Shown here: positions 45,012 through 57,559 of the stretch, piece by piece
Layout of the letters: the number at the start of each line of letters is the position of its first letter
Position numbering within the stretch: position 1 is the first letter of the stretch
Program-made: the position numbers and the translations under genes
The notes under the pieces: model-generated
Seen by the model: the letters and a program-made list of their open reading frames with translations, nothing else
Told to the model about the DNA's origin: nothing
Database searches by the model: none
From: Lactifluus volemus
Taxonomy: Eukaryota > Basidiomycota > Agaricomycetes > Russulales > Russulaceae
Length of the DNA: 64,000 nt
Direction of reading: 5' to 3'
Assembly: GCA_022376515.1 (NCBI GenBank)
Contig: WTXI01000004.1
Coordinates: 1,364,001-1,428,000 of the forward strand

Positions 45012-45884
45012 TGTCACAGTTCACAGGGACTGTGGCTCGGAGTGAGCTTCAATAATTAATGAAGAACGCACAGGCAAGTTCCTGTAAAGGATAGACTTGA
45101 CTGTGCGAACTCTTGGTTCTGTATCACGTGAGGTGGGTGGTACAGGCTAGCACACGCGATGGTCAGAGTTACTGTTCCCAAAGAGGATAGACGGTGGCAG
45201 ATGGATGAAGGACGATCTGTAAGTTCAACTGCAATGTGGGTGCGAGTGTAATTGGAATGCAAGGGATGCTCACCTTCCAAGGACACTCGTGGGAGGTTGA
45301 ACTAAGGTTTGTGCGAAATAAAGGGGGAGGAATCAGACAATCCTTCACCCTCGATTTCGTACAAGGTTCAGGGCGTCTGTGAGCTTATTTACAAGGGCGT
45401 AAACAGGCGAACAGATGTTCTGATTGTGGCGCGAAGGTACCTTAACCAAAGGTACGAAGAGGGGATGCACAAGAAAAGAGAGGGAGATTGAGTGTCAAGC
45501 AACAACTGTGATTCTAGACGAAGCTGAAGCTGGGGCTTTAGCTCGTCCATAGGGCCCTATTTATGCGTACAGAGGGCCAGCCAACTATCCTACAAAGGTC
45601 ACAGTAAAGTAGTGAAGTCAAGACCATTGACTAAGGACCTGAGTCAGTTCTGATGACTCAAGAACTGACTCAGTGCATCTGACTCAATGTCTGAGTCAAG
45701 AACGCTGACTCAAGATTTGAGTCATGATCCCTGAGTCAAATACACATCCAAAACAGCGATGCACAGCCCCTAGAAGTCAGACAGAGGGGGCTGGCCAAGG
45801 AAAGGGATCCTAGGTCATAACACAAGTTGAAAAATGGACGGAAAGCAGCAAGAAATGGGCCGGACGGCCCACATAACCATAACA
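45012..45884 (-). mobile_element. 3' LTR (family A) of the Ty3/gypsy chromovirus
   Basis: On the plus strand starts TGTCACAGTTCACAGGG and ends AACCATAACA, abutting the gypsy coding region at 45885. Left flank GTTTC and right flank GGTGA differ, as expected when one side is the element's interior. It contains the TGA(C/G)TCA array near 45630-45740. A pol reading frame runs about 70 bases into it. Confidence 0.8.
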
Positions 45885-48800
45885 GGTGAGGTGTCTGTGG
45901 CAAGAGACGTCTCTGAGAAGAGCCACTCGCCCCCATCACAGACCACGAGGGTGTTGAATGACGAGTCAAGGAGTTCGAGGTAGTCCTCCTCTGAGTTGGG
46001 GTATTGGAACACAAGTTGTAAGGCATTACTCATGAAGGAGGAGGTAGTGGGAGTGGTGATGGTGCGGATTTGTCTTTTTCTCTTCACTTTTATCCTCCCT
46101 CCCCCTATCGCATTGGGGTTGCGTTGATAGAACTCCTTAATAAGTTCTGGAGCTTTTACATTGCCAGCAGGTTCCCAACTGTCATGAGTGGGTGAATATC
46201 CCTTCCAACGAAGGAGATACTCAAGCTTTTCTGCCTTCCCCTTTTTGTGTGTATCAATAATCTGCTCCATCTCATATTCTGGTTTGCCTTCCATCAGATC
46301 AGGTGGCAGTTCTGTGAAGTTGCGCCCATGCTCTTCCGTCTCCTTGTAAGGTGTTAACAAGGACACATGGAAGACATTATGGATGCGCCAGTGTGGGGGA
46401 AGCTGGAGGCGGTACACCACTGGGAAAATGACGTCAATGATGGGGAATGGACCATATCTTTTTGGTCCCAACTTTGCAGATGGATATATTGTCTTTAGGT
46501 TTGTCCCCTCCAACAATACTTGCTGTCCTTTCTCAAATGGGTGGAAGTGTCTTTGACCCTTCTTTCTCTGGCGTCGTTTCAGCCACAGTTCCTGCACCCT
46601 TCTGATAGCATCTTGAGTGCATTCCCTAGCCTTCTTAAGCCACATTTGCCTCTGATGTAATGCTGGGACATTTGTGACCTTTCCAGAAAGGCGAATAATT
46701 GGGTTTGTGCCCCACAAGAGCTCAAAGGGAGTCTTCTTTGTGCTTGCATTTGGCCAGGAATTGTGGACAAATTGGGTGAGAGGAAGAAGGTTTGCCCAGT
46801 CATTTTGTTGGCTGCTTTCATAGATCTGCAAATACTGCTCCACCCACTAATTAGTGCGTTCTAATTGTCCATCAGTCTGCGGATGATAAGCAGAGCTGAT
46901 GTTTTGTGTGATTCCTAACAGTTCACACATCTGGCAGGTAAAGTGCGCAGTGAAATGGGGGTCTCTGTCCAAAATAACATGGTGGGGACAGCCAAAAAGA
47001 GGAAAGATGTGTTCCACATAGAGCCGGGCCACTTTCTCTGCATCAACCGTCTTTTGACAGGGCAAAAAGAAGGCTGCCTTTGAGCAATTGTGGTCTACTA
47101 TAGTGAGGATCGAGTCATACCCCCTTGAGATGGGGAGATCAGTGATGAGGTCGAGTGAGATTGTTTGGAAGGGGATTGCCTTTCGCTCAACAGTGATCGG
47201 CATCAGCGGTGGCTTGGGTTTTACAGTGTTAGGTTTCGTCATTTGGCAAGTGGCACATCCTTTGACGTAGCTCTGGACAAACTGTCGCATCGTTGGCCAC
47301 CAGTAGTCTTCTGAAGTGTTGTGGCAATGCCTGGGTGTCCAGCCAAAGCGTGATCATGGTACTCGTGCAAGATTTGTCGCTTAAGATTCTCCTGGTCTGC
47401 AACCACTGGTCTTCCTTGGTGCACCCAATGGTGGTTCACTGAGTCAAGTGGATACGAATGATGCAGCTCTGCAAAGTAGTCTGGTGTGCATGTTTGCCAA
47501 TCCCAAACCTGCTGCTCAAGACTGCTGACTTCCATCGCTCGTGCGAAGAGTTTGTCTGGGAGGACAAGGGTATTTTCATTATCATGCTTCCCTTTGTCTG
47601 CCCCTGGTGGTCTGGACAATGCGTCAGCCTTGTTCAGCTTGCCTGGGTGATGCACTAGTTTGTAGTTGTAGTCTGCAAGGTCACTGAGGTACCTTGCCAC
47701 ACGTCGATTGATTCTCTGAGGTTGCCGATAGTATCGAAGGTTATTGTGATCAGTATGGACAATGGCAGTAAAGGGGGAGGAGAGGAACAGGTGTCTCCAT
47801 CGCTGCAGACCCCAAATTACTGCCAAGAGCTCCCTATTATGGATGTTATACCCTCTCTCAGCCTCATTCAATGTTTGAGAGTGGTAACCCACTGGACAGA
47901 GTCTTTGTTTGTCATTCCGCTGGTAGAGAATGGCACCAGTGGCATACTGGAAGGCATCTACCTCCATCTCGAAGGGGTGGTCATAATCAGGTCTTTGGAG
48001 GACAGGGTCGGACTCTATAATCTGGAGAAGTGCATCCAAAGCCTTGGTGCACTCATCCATCCACTTGAATGGTTGTCCCTTCTTCAGTAAGGTCGTGAGT
48101 GAGGCTGCAAGATGTGTGAAGTGGGGAATGAATGGTCTTTGATATCCCAAGACACCAAGCATGCTCCGTACTTCTTTTACTGAAGACAAGGTTCGAGGCC
48201 ATTAAGACAGTCCCTTCCTCTTTGTGGGGTCAATGCGGATGGTCCCTTGTTCCATGTGAATGCCGAGGTAGTCAATACTGGTTCGCTTGAACTTGCACTT
48301 CGACAATTTGAGAAAGAAGGATTCCTGGCGGAACATCTTGAGGATTTCTCGAACTATCCTCCAATGCTCTTCCACATCTCCCCCAGTGGCAATCAAAATG
48401 TCGTCCATATACACAAACACCTTCCCTGGGTAGCGGTTCATGATCTTAGCAAAGACCCGATCCATGCAATGCTGGAAGGTGGCTGGAGAGTTCTGGAGGC
48501 CGAAGAGCATCACCTTTGGCTGATACAAACCAAAGGGAGTCTTAAACGCAGCCTTCCATCAATCTTCAGGACAAATTTGAATGTTGTGGTAGCCCCAACA
48601 AATGTCTAGTGCCATGAAGAGGGTGTGCCCATGCAAGGCTTCCAAAATCTGTTCAATGCAAGGGATGGGGTATACATCTCACACTGTCCAACTGTTCACC
48701 TCCCTGTAGTCTTGGATGGGGCGAAGACCTCCATCCCTCTTCTTTATGAAGAACCAGGGAGTCAACCAGGGAGAGTTGGACTTTTCGATAAATCCCCATC

Positions 48801-49500
48801 GTTCATTCTCTTCTATGAATTTCTGGGTTGCCTCTCTCTCTTCCCGTGTGAGTGTGTAGACTTTACAGTTGATGGTGGCTGGGGCATCCTCCTTCAAGAT
48901 GATGGCATGATCTTCTGGTCGTGATGGTGGGAAGCGATGGGACTTTTCTTCATCAAAGACGTCCACATAGTCTTGGTACTGGGGTGGCAACACCTCACGT
49001 TCCACCCTACTGTTCACTTGTTCCTGATGCGCCCTTATGGCCCACTCCTGGGCCACATTGGCACGATCAATGTGTGCCTCCTTTCTCTCTCTGTTGATAT
49101 GTTGTCGAAGTTTCAAGTGTTTTCTCCACATCATTTCAATATGAATGTCTCCTTCTTGTACCCTCCCCTTCATCCAATCAATGGAGGGATTGAATTCAGA
49201 GAGCCATGGGTACCCCAATAGGACTCGATCGTGGCCAAGGTTAGTAACATAGAACCTTTGAAGGGCATCTCTATCACCAACCACACATCAAAGCATGCAG
49301 TATTCTGTGAGAGTTCCCTCCTTGTTCTCAGTTCCATTGACATTGAACACCTGTTAAGGGTGATTGAGCCTTCTGGTTCCTATTCCCCAACACCAGACTG
49401 TGCGTCAGTCCACAAAGTTTTCTGTTGCTCCACTGTCGACAAGGACTTTGTCTGTGATCGTTTTCATGACTGAGGTGAATGAAACTGGTAGATTCAAGGC
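45885..49500 (-). pseudogene. Ty3/gypsy chromovirus pol: protease, RT, RNase H, integrase, chromodomain
   Basis: Seen from right to left: aspartic protease VDSGATENFVD (about 49410-49440); RT with GGLRPIQDYREVN, LFMALDI and VYMDDILIATGG (about 48400); RNase H with FEMEVDAFQYATGAILYQ and NRELLAVIWGL; integrase with a Zn finger ending CATCQ, ISLDLITDLP, VILDRDPHF and SSAYHPQTDGQLERTN (all three acidic residues kept). The C-terminal chromodomain reads LEYLLRWKGYSPTHDSWEP, which in related elements binds modified histones to guide insertion. In-frame stops at 49405-49407, 48679-48681, 48559-48561, 48202-48204 and 46847-46849 all fit C-to-T on the coding strand. A frame shift lies near 47330. Inactive. 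Confidence 0.9.
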
Positions 49501-49568
49501 ATTGGCATAGCTAATGTACATTCATTCCAGTCCTAAAGCTCGTAACCAGATCACGCAGCATGAGCTCT

Positions 49569-51494
49569 TTAAAAATCCGGAGTCGCAGACTTGACTTGTT
49601 TGGAGATCATTTCGTTCATAATGTGGTCCTTATCTTCATCTGACAGGGCCCAGAGTCCCTTCTTCAGAGCTTCTCGATTGATAACTTTGTCTTCTTCTTT
49701 CTTCTCCTTGATGACCCTGGCTGTAGTGCGTGGAGGAGGAGCTTTCACATTGCCCTGGAATTTCTTCTTTTTGTCTGGGCATTGCCGACTCATGTGCCCT
49801 TGTTTCTGGCAGTTGAAACAGCACCCTTCTAGCATGAACTTCTTCTTCTCTTCTGGAGAGAGGGAAGTAGTACAAATGGCATCCACATCCATGGTGTCTG
49901 ACTGTGGCTGCCTCGGCCTTGACTGTGGTGGACTTCTCCCAAGGGCCATGGCCCATTGGACACGTTTCTGTGCTGGGGTGCGTGCATGGAGTGACACATC
50001 ATCCACCATAATTTTGGCCTCCATCCACCTCCCATGATAGGTGAGGGCTGCGCCTTACCATGCCACAAGGGTTCAAGGTAAGATGTCCACTCGTTCAATG
50101 ATGTTTCGATAGAGGGTTTTGTTCAACCCTGAGCAGAACTGCCAAATGGTCCCTGGATCATCAGCACCCCATTGGGCCAGCACCCACAGGTTGTTGAACT
50201 TGTTTATGTAGGTTCCCAAGTCATTCCCCTGCATCTTTAGGTCCATCATTTGTCCCAGAGCAGCCTCTCTTTCCATTACATCTCTGTACTGGTGGACAAA
50301 TGCAGCATTGAAATTCTCCCAGACTAGATCCAAGTCTGGATCAATGCCATCAGGGTCTGTTGGGTCATGTCAAAATGCCCTAACCCCTGCGCTTATGGTG
50401 GCAAAGCATGCATTCACCCATTGGTCAACATCTGGCCCCACCATGAGACCCATCGCAGTAAGGCAGCGAAGATAGGGGTTTGCCATGGTCTCATGGTTGT
50501 AGTTGAGTTCCCAATAGATGTTGAATGCCTGGATGAAGCATTGGAGGTCATTTCTTGCCCCAGTGAAAATGTGAGGGGGCAAGCCTCTCAGACCTGCATG
50601 GCCTTGAGATTGTTGGGGTTGCTGGGTGGTGGCTTGAGCTGCTCCTCCACCTCCACCTCCACCTTCTCCCAGGTGTGCCCCACCCAAAGGTCCTCCTCCA
50701 GATGATCCAGAGGAGCTGGCTCCGACTGGGACAAGGGCTGTGAGGGCTTGGGTAGCCCTTGCATATGCCGCTCTGTCCACTGGTCCAATGAGCGAGGGGT
50801 GTGGTGTGATAGGTGGAACAGGGATGTTCACAAATGTGGGGGCATCAATCAGCATTCCTGACTCTGGATTGCTGATCATGAATACACTTGATATGGACTG
50901 GTCCATTGGTAGTTGAATTGTAGGTATTTGTAGTGGTGGTGACGGTACTTGGGGAGTGGGTGTGTGAAGAAGTTGCTGGAGACTTTGTGTGGACACCTGC
51001 AGTGGAGCTTGTAGTGGTTGAATGACTGGCTCTAACACTTGCTCTGGTTGCTGATACTGAAATCTAGATCCTGCCAACGTTACACTGTGCTCAGAGCCGG
51101 TGGGCGAAGGTATTGGTGAGGGTACTGGTGTCAATGTGTGTGTCGTGTGATCTGGGTGTTGTGGATCACTAGGTATGTACCAGCCTAATCCCAACACTGC
51201 TCTTGCTATGTCTGGTATGATATTTTCTCGTTTAGAAGCGTATACTTCTTTGTCTGGGGCCCACGCAATAGAATACCACTGGTTGTTGATAAATTTGATG
51301 GTCTGTGGCACTCCGTCAGGAGCATTGATCCGATAAGAGTTCTTCTTGGGGTTCTCAGGGTCTTCGTGCCAATATGCACTTCCAACTATATGTGGGGCGA
51401 GGTCTGGGGTGGCGCGAGTGGTGATGAGGGTCCAGTACCCTTGCTGTCGAGTCCAACCAACTGTTATTGACGCCATTCTGTCTGTTTCTGGCAC
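49569..51494 (-). pseudogene. Ty3/gypsy gag
   Basis: Start MPETDRMASITVGW at 51494. A Pro/Gln-rich middle region and an LVWENFNAAFVHQYRDVMER capsid-like segment lead to the CCHC zinc knuckle CFNCQKQGHMSRQC (about 49770-49810), which binds the RNA genome. Three nonsense codons, at 50370-50372 (TGA), 50073-50075 (TGA) and 50055-50057 (TAA), interrupt one otherwise continuous frame and all fit C-to-T changes. The frame ends at 49569 before the protease. Confidence 0.82.
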
Positions 51495-51543
51495 ACACTC
51501 CTTCCTAGACTTTTAGGAGGAGTGGGGAATGAGCTTTAGCTTA

Positions 51544-51586
51544 TGTCATGGTTCACAGGGACCGTGGCTCGAAGTGAGCTTCGTTT
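51544..51586 (-). mobile_element. remnant of the 5' LTR (family A)
   Basis: About 43 bases (TGTCATGGTTCACAGGGACC, then the CGAAGTGAGCTTC part) match the end of LTR-A next to the gag start. Beyond 51586 similarity stops abruptly, so the rest of the 5' LTR has been lost or replaced. Confidence 0.6.
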
Positions 51587-52280
51587 CTGGTCTGGCTATT
51601 TGTTCGACTTTAAACTTCAGTTTACATAAGTCTAATTGGCCCACCTGTTGTGGGTGACTGCTTTTCTCTTTCCCATGTGTGCCGCACACATGTCTTCTTT
51701 CTCACCTCACTTAGTAGGTGACTCTACACCACCCTTACCCAGCTGTCTCACTCAGTAGCGCTGTAGGGGTGGTCCCGTGTTCTCCTGGAGTTTGCGACCA
51801 TTGGATAGGAGTCAAGTCCTAGGCAGTGGCAGGTGCCACAGAGGTCTAGGCCTTGTCGGATCCTCCTGTCTGATAAGGTGCAAGCTCTCTCTCACTTAGG
51901 GGCTTTCTTCTTGTCCCTAACTTGCATCTCGTCAGGTCAGTCTAATTTGTGACCTTCTCCCTTTTCTCATTTTATTTCTCAATTCTCCCTTTCTCAGTTA
52001 GCAGTCGCCCACTTCTCACTTTTTCATTCACCCACCATCCCCGTTGCCCCTTCTCTCTTTTGCCTGTTTCTCTTGCTGTATATTACTTGTGCATCCATGT
52101 CTCACTGTATATTACTTGTGCCTCACGTTCTGCGCTGTATCGCTCTCGGGATTTGTGTCACATTTTCGGCACCCTGCGCCGTGCCTGTAATTTTATCTGT
52201 CAGGGGGCTGTTGGCCTCCATTCCGGCCTTCACTCTCGCCTCGCTTAGCACGTCTCGTCATATTCAGGTAGGGCCAATTA
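51587..52280. other. unassigned sequence between gypsy and the next LTR
   Basis: Not LTR-A. Pyrimidine-rich, without a convincing gene. It could be another LTR family or host DNA exposed by recombination. Confidence 0.4.
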
Positions 52281-53153
52281 GGTTACAGTTATGCAGGCCG
52301 TCCGGCCCATTTCTTTCTTCTTTCCGTCCATTTTTCGACTTGTGTTATGACCTAGGATCCCTTTCCTTGGCCAGCCCCCTCTGTTGTCTTCCAGGGGCTG
52401 TGCATCGCTATTTTGGATGTGTATTTGACTCAGAGATCATGACTCAAATCTTGAGTCAGCGTTCTTGACTCAGATCTTGAGTCAGACGCATTGAGTCAGT
52501 TCTTGAGTCATCAGAACTGACTCAGGTCCTTAGTCAATGATCTTGACTTCGCTACTTTACTATGACCTTTGTAGGATAGTTGGCTGGCCCTCTGTACGCA
52601 TAAATAGAGCCCTATGGACGAGCTAAAGCCCCAGCTTCAGCTTCATCGAGAATCACAGTTGTTGCTTGACACTCAAACTCCCTCTCTTTTTCTTGTGCAT
52701 CCCCTCTTCGTACTTTTGGTTAAGGTACCTTCGCGCCACAATCAGAACATCTGTTTGCTTGTTTACGCCTTGTAAATAAGCTCACAGATGCTCTGAACCT
52801 TGTACGAAATCAAGGGTGAAGGATTGTCTAATTCCTCCCCCTTTATTTTGCACAAACCTTAGTTCAACCTCCCACGAGTGTCCTTGGAAGGCGAGCATCC
52901 CTTGCATTTCAAATACACTCGCGCCCGCATTGCGGTTGAACTTACAGATTGTCCTTTGTCCATCTGCCACCATCTATCCTCTTTAGGAACGGTAACTCTG
53001 ACCATCGCGTGCACCAGCCCGTACTACCCGCCTCACGCAATACCGAACTGAGAGTTCGCACAGTCAAGTCTATCCTTCACAGGAACTTGCCTGCGTGTTC
53101 TTTGATTGATTACTGAAGCTCACTCCGAGCCACGGTCCCTGTGAACCGTGACA
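52281..53153 (+). mobile_element. LTR, family A, copy 4 (inverted relative to the gypsy element)
   Basis: Starts GGTTACAGTTATG (first base changed from T) and ends CCGTGACA, about 873 bases, with the TGA(C/G)TCA array at about 52425-52540 and a TATA-like cataaatag near 52600. The flanks AATTA and GAAAG do not match, so this is not a simple solo LTR. Its right end abuts an open copia reading frame. Confidence 0.75.
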
Positions 53154-55936
53154 GAAAGTACGCATCACAACTGTATCGACCTTTCCCCTTGAAAATGAGG
53201 AGTTGCCTCCGCCAACCGAAGTCGCTTTCCTTACTGAGAGCACCGGCTCCACAGCCACTCTCGCCACCTGGCACCGCCGTCTTGGTCACGCCAACGTCAG
53301 AGCTGTGGTACAAATGGCAGAAAAGGGACTCGTTAAAGGGATGACTATAGAGGGACCCCTGGACGTTACGACGATCTGCAAGCCCTGCCTCGTCGGGAAG
53401 CAAAGCCGTATCGACATTGCAAAATCAACCAACACGCGTGCTACCAAAGTGCTTGGCCGCGTGTTCTCCGATATCTGTGGCAAACTCCCGACTCAGTCCC
53501 GTGAGGGATACGAGTATTTCGCAACGTTTACGGATGACAAATCACGAAAAGTCCACGTCGCCGGGCTCAAATGCAAGTCTGACCTTCTTCATTACTTAAA
53601 AATTTTTGTGGCGCGAGCTAAACGTGACACTGGGAAGACACTTAAAGTGCTGAGATCAGATGGTGGAGGAGAGTACACCGGGAATGTTTCTACCCGTTAT
53701 TTCGAAGAAAGGGGTATTTGGCAAGAAGTTACCACTGCTGACACGCCTGAGCATAATGGCGTAGCAGAACACATGAATCGTACCCTATTGGACAAGGTGT
53801 GAGCGATGCTTAACAATGCTGACCTTCCCCAATCTTTCTGGTATGACGCTCTCCAATATGCTGCCATCCTCCACAATTTTCCCCCTTCTGTTTTGCTTCA
53901 CAACATTACCCCAGAAGAGTCCTGGAGTGGCAACAAGCCCGACGTCTCGCGACTCCGAATCTTTGGGTGCAAGGCACACATGCACGTCCCTGAGGATTAT
54001 TGCTCTAAACTATCCTCCCATTCCAAGCTGTGTATTTTCCTTGGGCTCACGGCAAATTATAAAGCCTTCAAACTTGTTCATCACCCCACTCACAAAATCT
54101 ACTATTCTCGTGATGTCATATTTGATGAAGGGGGGCCAACCCATGAATGCCTCGTGATTGACGACGATGATAACGACGACGAAAGGGACACTGCGATCGA
54201 AGGAGACAACACGGAACCCACAATTCCTCCTCTCGCACCCCCTCTCGCAGACACCCGCCCGAAACGCGCGACCTATGCACCGATTTGTGATGACGACCCT
54301 TGCTACGATGTGAGTTCATACAAACGCAAATCCCCGGTACATGCTAGTGTCGCCGAAACCGAAATTGGAAGTGATCCTCGCACTTTCGATGAGGCTATGG
54401 CTCGACCAGATGCAGCTGAGTGGAGACTCGCGTGTGAAAACGAGTGTATCGCCTTCGAGCAAATGGGCGTTTACGAGGTCATACCGCACCCTCGCGGCCA
54501 CAAGATCGTCGGCAGCCATTGGGTCTTCCGCGTCAAGCGCGGGCCTGACAGTAGCATACAGAAGTACAAAGCCCAAGTCGTCACCCAAGGATTCACGCAA
54601 ATCGAGGGCGTCGATTTCGACGAAACTTTCACGCCTGTCGCGAAACTCACCTCACTCCGTGCCACACTTGTGATTGCTGCAGAGAGGGATTTCGAGTTAC
54701 ACCAAATGGACGTCAAATCAGCATATTTGAACGGTACACTTAAGGAGGAAATTTTTATGAGTCCTCCCCCAGGTTTTGACATCCCCAACAGCATGGTCTT
54801 GCAACTCATCAAGGCCGTCTACGGGACGAAGCAAGGAGGGCGCATATGGTATGAAAATATCAAGGTGCGCCTCACTTCGATGGGGTATCAGAATACACAA
54901 TCCGATCATGCTGTTTTCGTCCGTTTCGCTGACCCTCACACCTCTATCATCACACTCTATGTGAATGACATCACGATGGCCTCCAGCAGCCTTGCTGAGA
55001 TAGAATGGGACAAGGCTCTCCTCTGCCAGTACTATGAGATGACCAACCTTGGGAACCTCACCTGGATCCTCGGCATGCACATCACCCGCAATCGCGACGC
55101 CAGATCTATCTCTCTCTTGCAAGAAAAGTACTCGAATGAAGTCCTTAAGCGCTTCGGGAAGTCTTCCGTTTGCCCCGTCTCTACTCCCGCCGTCGCCAAT
55201 GAGCACCTTCACAAGTTGTCACAGCCTGAATCCGACGCGAAACTCTATCAAAGTGCTGTCGGAGCACTCATGTACCTCATGGTCAGCATGCGCCCTGACC
55301 TCGCCTACGCTGTGTCAGCTCTTGGACAGCATAACGCCACGCCTGGCTCGTCTCATTTCCACTCCCTCGACTGAGTCCCACTCCCTTGACTGAGTCTTTA
55401 AGTACCTATGGGGATCCTCATCCTTGCATCTCACCTTTCAGCGTGGGGCCCCTAACGGCACCACCTTGCGTGGTTTTGTGGATGCTGACTGGGCCAGCGA
55501 CATTAACGACAGAAAGTCCACCTCCGGTTTCGCTTTCATGCTTGGAGGGGGTGCGATTAGTTGGGGCTCGAAGAAGCAAACATTGGTTGCGCTATCAAGC
55601 ACTGAAGCTGAGTACGTCGCAGCCACTTACGCCGCCAAGGAAGCGATTTGGCTACAACATCTATTACATGAGCTTAACCTCAACCTTTCGCTCCTGACTA
55701 CTTTGTACATGGACAACCAATCCACTATCACGATCGCCCGAAACCCTGAATTTCACAATCACACGAAACACATCAACTTATGACACCACTTCTTGCACGA
55801 GAGAGTCGCCGCTGGCAACATCGATCTCACCTACGTGCCCACTGACGATCAGATCGCCGATATATTCACGAAGGGGTTAGTGCGCGAGAAGCATGGGCGA
55901 CTTTCATGTGAGCTTGGCTTGCGCTTTCAGGACTGA
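53154..55936 (+). pseudogene. Ty1/copia pol, 5'-truncated
   Basis: An open frame from the LTR junction. Seen: GAG-pre-integrase with WHRRLGHANV and CKPCLVGK; integrase VFSDICGKLP, LRSDGGGEY and HNGVAEHMN (D, D, E kept); RT LHQMDVKSAYLNGTLKEEIF and the catalytic box changed from YVDD to YVND (about 54958-54972); RNase H RGFVDADWASDINDRKSTSG, VALSSTEAEYVAA and YMDNQSTITIARN; end DIFTKGLVREKHG to a TGA at 55934-55936. Gag, protease and the start of integrase are missing. In-frame TGA codons at 53800-53802, 55372-55374 and 55781-55783 fit CGA to TGA. A 19-base direct duplication (cactccctcgactgagtc) lies at about 55360-55397. Confidence 0.88.
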
Positions 55937-55943
55937 GGGGGTG

Positions 55944-56355
55944 TGTTAGAGTACGATCTTGAGCCAGCCCTAAAGCGGCTGTGCACAGACCATTGACACA
56001 TCATGGCCGTCGCTCTTTTACTATAGCCTTTTTCTTTCTCTTGATACCTTACTAGGTTACTCTCTCTCCCCTTTGGACGCTTTCTGGGACATTCTGCCCC
56101 ACCTTCTTTCACATGATAATCAAAGATACGAGAGACTTAAATTCGTCGCTATTGTGGCACCTTTTTTCCCTCAGCATTTTCCTTTCACACACTGAGGTGA
56201 GCTCTCTTTTTCTCTTACTGATAGCTTAAAGACTTACCATTGTCGTAGTCATAAAACCTCACAGGTTAGATAGAAAATAATAGTGTTTTCCTTTCACACG
56301 CTGAGTCATAAAACCTCACAGTTTCATTGTTTTTCAAGGAAAACTACTGAAAACA
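55944..56355 (+). mobile_element. copia 3' LTR (end uncertain)
   Basis: A purine stretch gactgagggggtg precedes TGTTAGAGTACGATC at 55944, the layout of a polypurine tract and LTR start. An internal near-repeat (ttttcctttcacac..., about 56170 and 56285) lies inside. The right end is tentative; no second copy is present for comparison. Confidence 0.55.
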
Positions 56356-56673
56356 ACATCCCCTCATTGGTGCCTGAGACCTTCAAGACCAGTTGGTGCT
56401 CTCACTCATGCTCTCACTTGCTCTCTCCTGATTTTGTGTCCTCACTTGCTTGCTCCCTATTCTCACTCACTCTCTCTCAATTTTGTGCCCTCTGTCACTT
56501 GCTCTCTCACACTCTTCCAATTTTGTGCCCTCACTTGCCTGCTCCCTATTCGACTATGTCTACTGCTCCCTCAGACATCACAGTGCATTCAATTCTTGTT
56601 GCAAAGGTTGAGACCCTGAAGTGGTGGATTAAATGGGCAAACATCGGGAACCCTGCATCAAACTTTTTTCCAC

Positions 56674-56716
56674 TCGTATGAGCTCGTACAAGCTCGTACG
56701 AGCTCATATGAGCTCT
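56674..56716. repeat. four 10-bp units of the GTAC(G)AGCTC type
   Basis: gtatgagctc, gtacaagctc, gtacgagctc and atatgagctc in direct tandem; the unit is nearly palindromic. Confidence 0.8.
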
Positions 56717-56879
56717 CTCAAGTCCTTAAAGTTGAAAAAGTTCAATAAGTCAAAAAGGAACCTATGTTTGGTTAAAAGTGGCTATCAACGATTTTTCGAA
56801 AAAGTAAAAAAGTCCATGCAAGGTATATAAAGTGAAGAAAGTACCATAAGTGCTCAAAGTTAAAAAGTTGATTGTGATA

Positions 56880-57460
56880 GTACCAATCGTGGTCGCCGTG
56901 ACAAGAATGCACCCATCCGTCCGCCCATTGCACAGGTCAACTCGGGTCGTCACGTCATGCAGCTGACACCGAAGGAGCCTGCCAAGGCTCGCGCAACGTC
57001 CCACCAAAATCCAGATAAAGCAGCAAAAGTGGCTGGACTTTCACGTGTCTCAGTTGCTTAACCCCAATCCGAACATGTTGCTTCCGGAGCACCACGACAT
57101 GACACGTTCCGGCATCCCTTCTGCGCTTACATCGGGAAAGTCTTCTGCTGCAGACCTATTGGCCGCTCAAGTGACTGCGCAAGCTCCCATCACGACCACT
57201 ACATCTTCTGGTCACGGCAGCCACTGGCCCAAGGGCTGTCCGCAAGGGGAAGAGTTGGAGAATGATAGCGACAGTCCTGAAGACCCAGATGATACCATCC
57301 AAGTTTCACGCAGCTTGGCCCAACAATGTTTGGCTGCCCTCGCCATCTCGCCGGCACGCATCAGATAACCAGGTTCCGATGCAAGGGTTGTCAACAATGG
57401 CGCGTCCAACACTTCCGACCATCGCGACAGCGCCAATCCCACCCTCCGGTCCTTCTCAAA
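56880..57460 (+). pseudogene. unidentified coding-like fragment
   Basis: Reads RRDKNAPIRPPIAQVNSGRH and MQLTPKEPAKARATSHQNPD, then a Ser/Thr/Pro-rich stretch and a frame change near 57365 into STMARPTLPTI. It may be the N-terminal part of the adjacent DEP-domain gene or a transposon piece. I do not recognise it. Confidence 0.35.
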
Positions 57461-57559
57461 TTCGTTTTCTACGTGCATTGACTTGTCTTTTCATTATCCC
57501 CCCTCCCCTTTCTTTTGATCCCGCTCTTTTTTTCCTTACATCTTTGCAACCCCATACCA

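Noticed and set aside
52276..53158. LTR-A copy 4 as a normal solo LTR
   Set aside because: The flanking five bases (AATTA and GAAAG) do not match, and the right flank is the interior of a copia gene.
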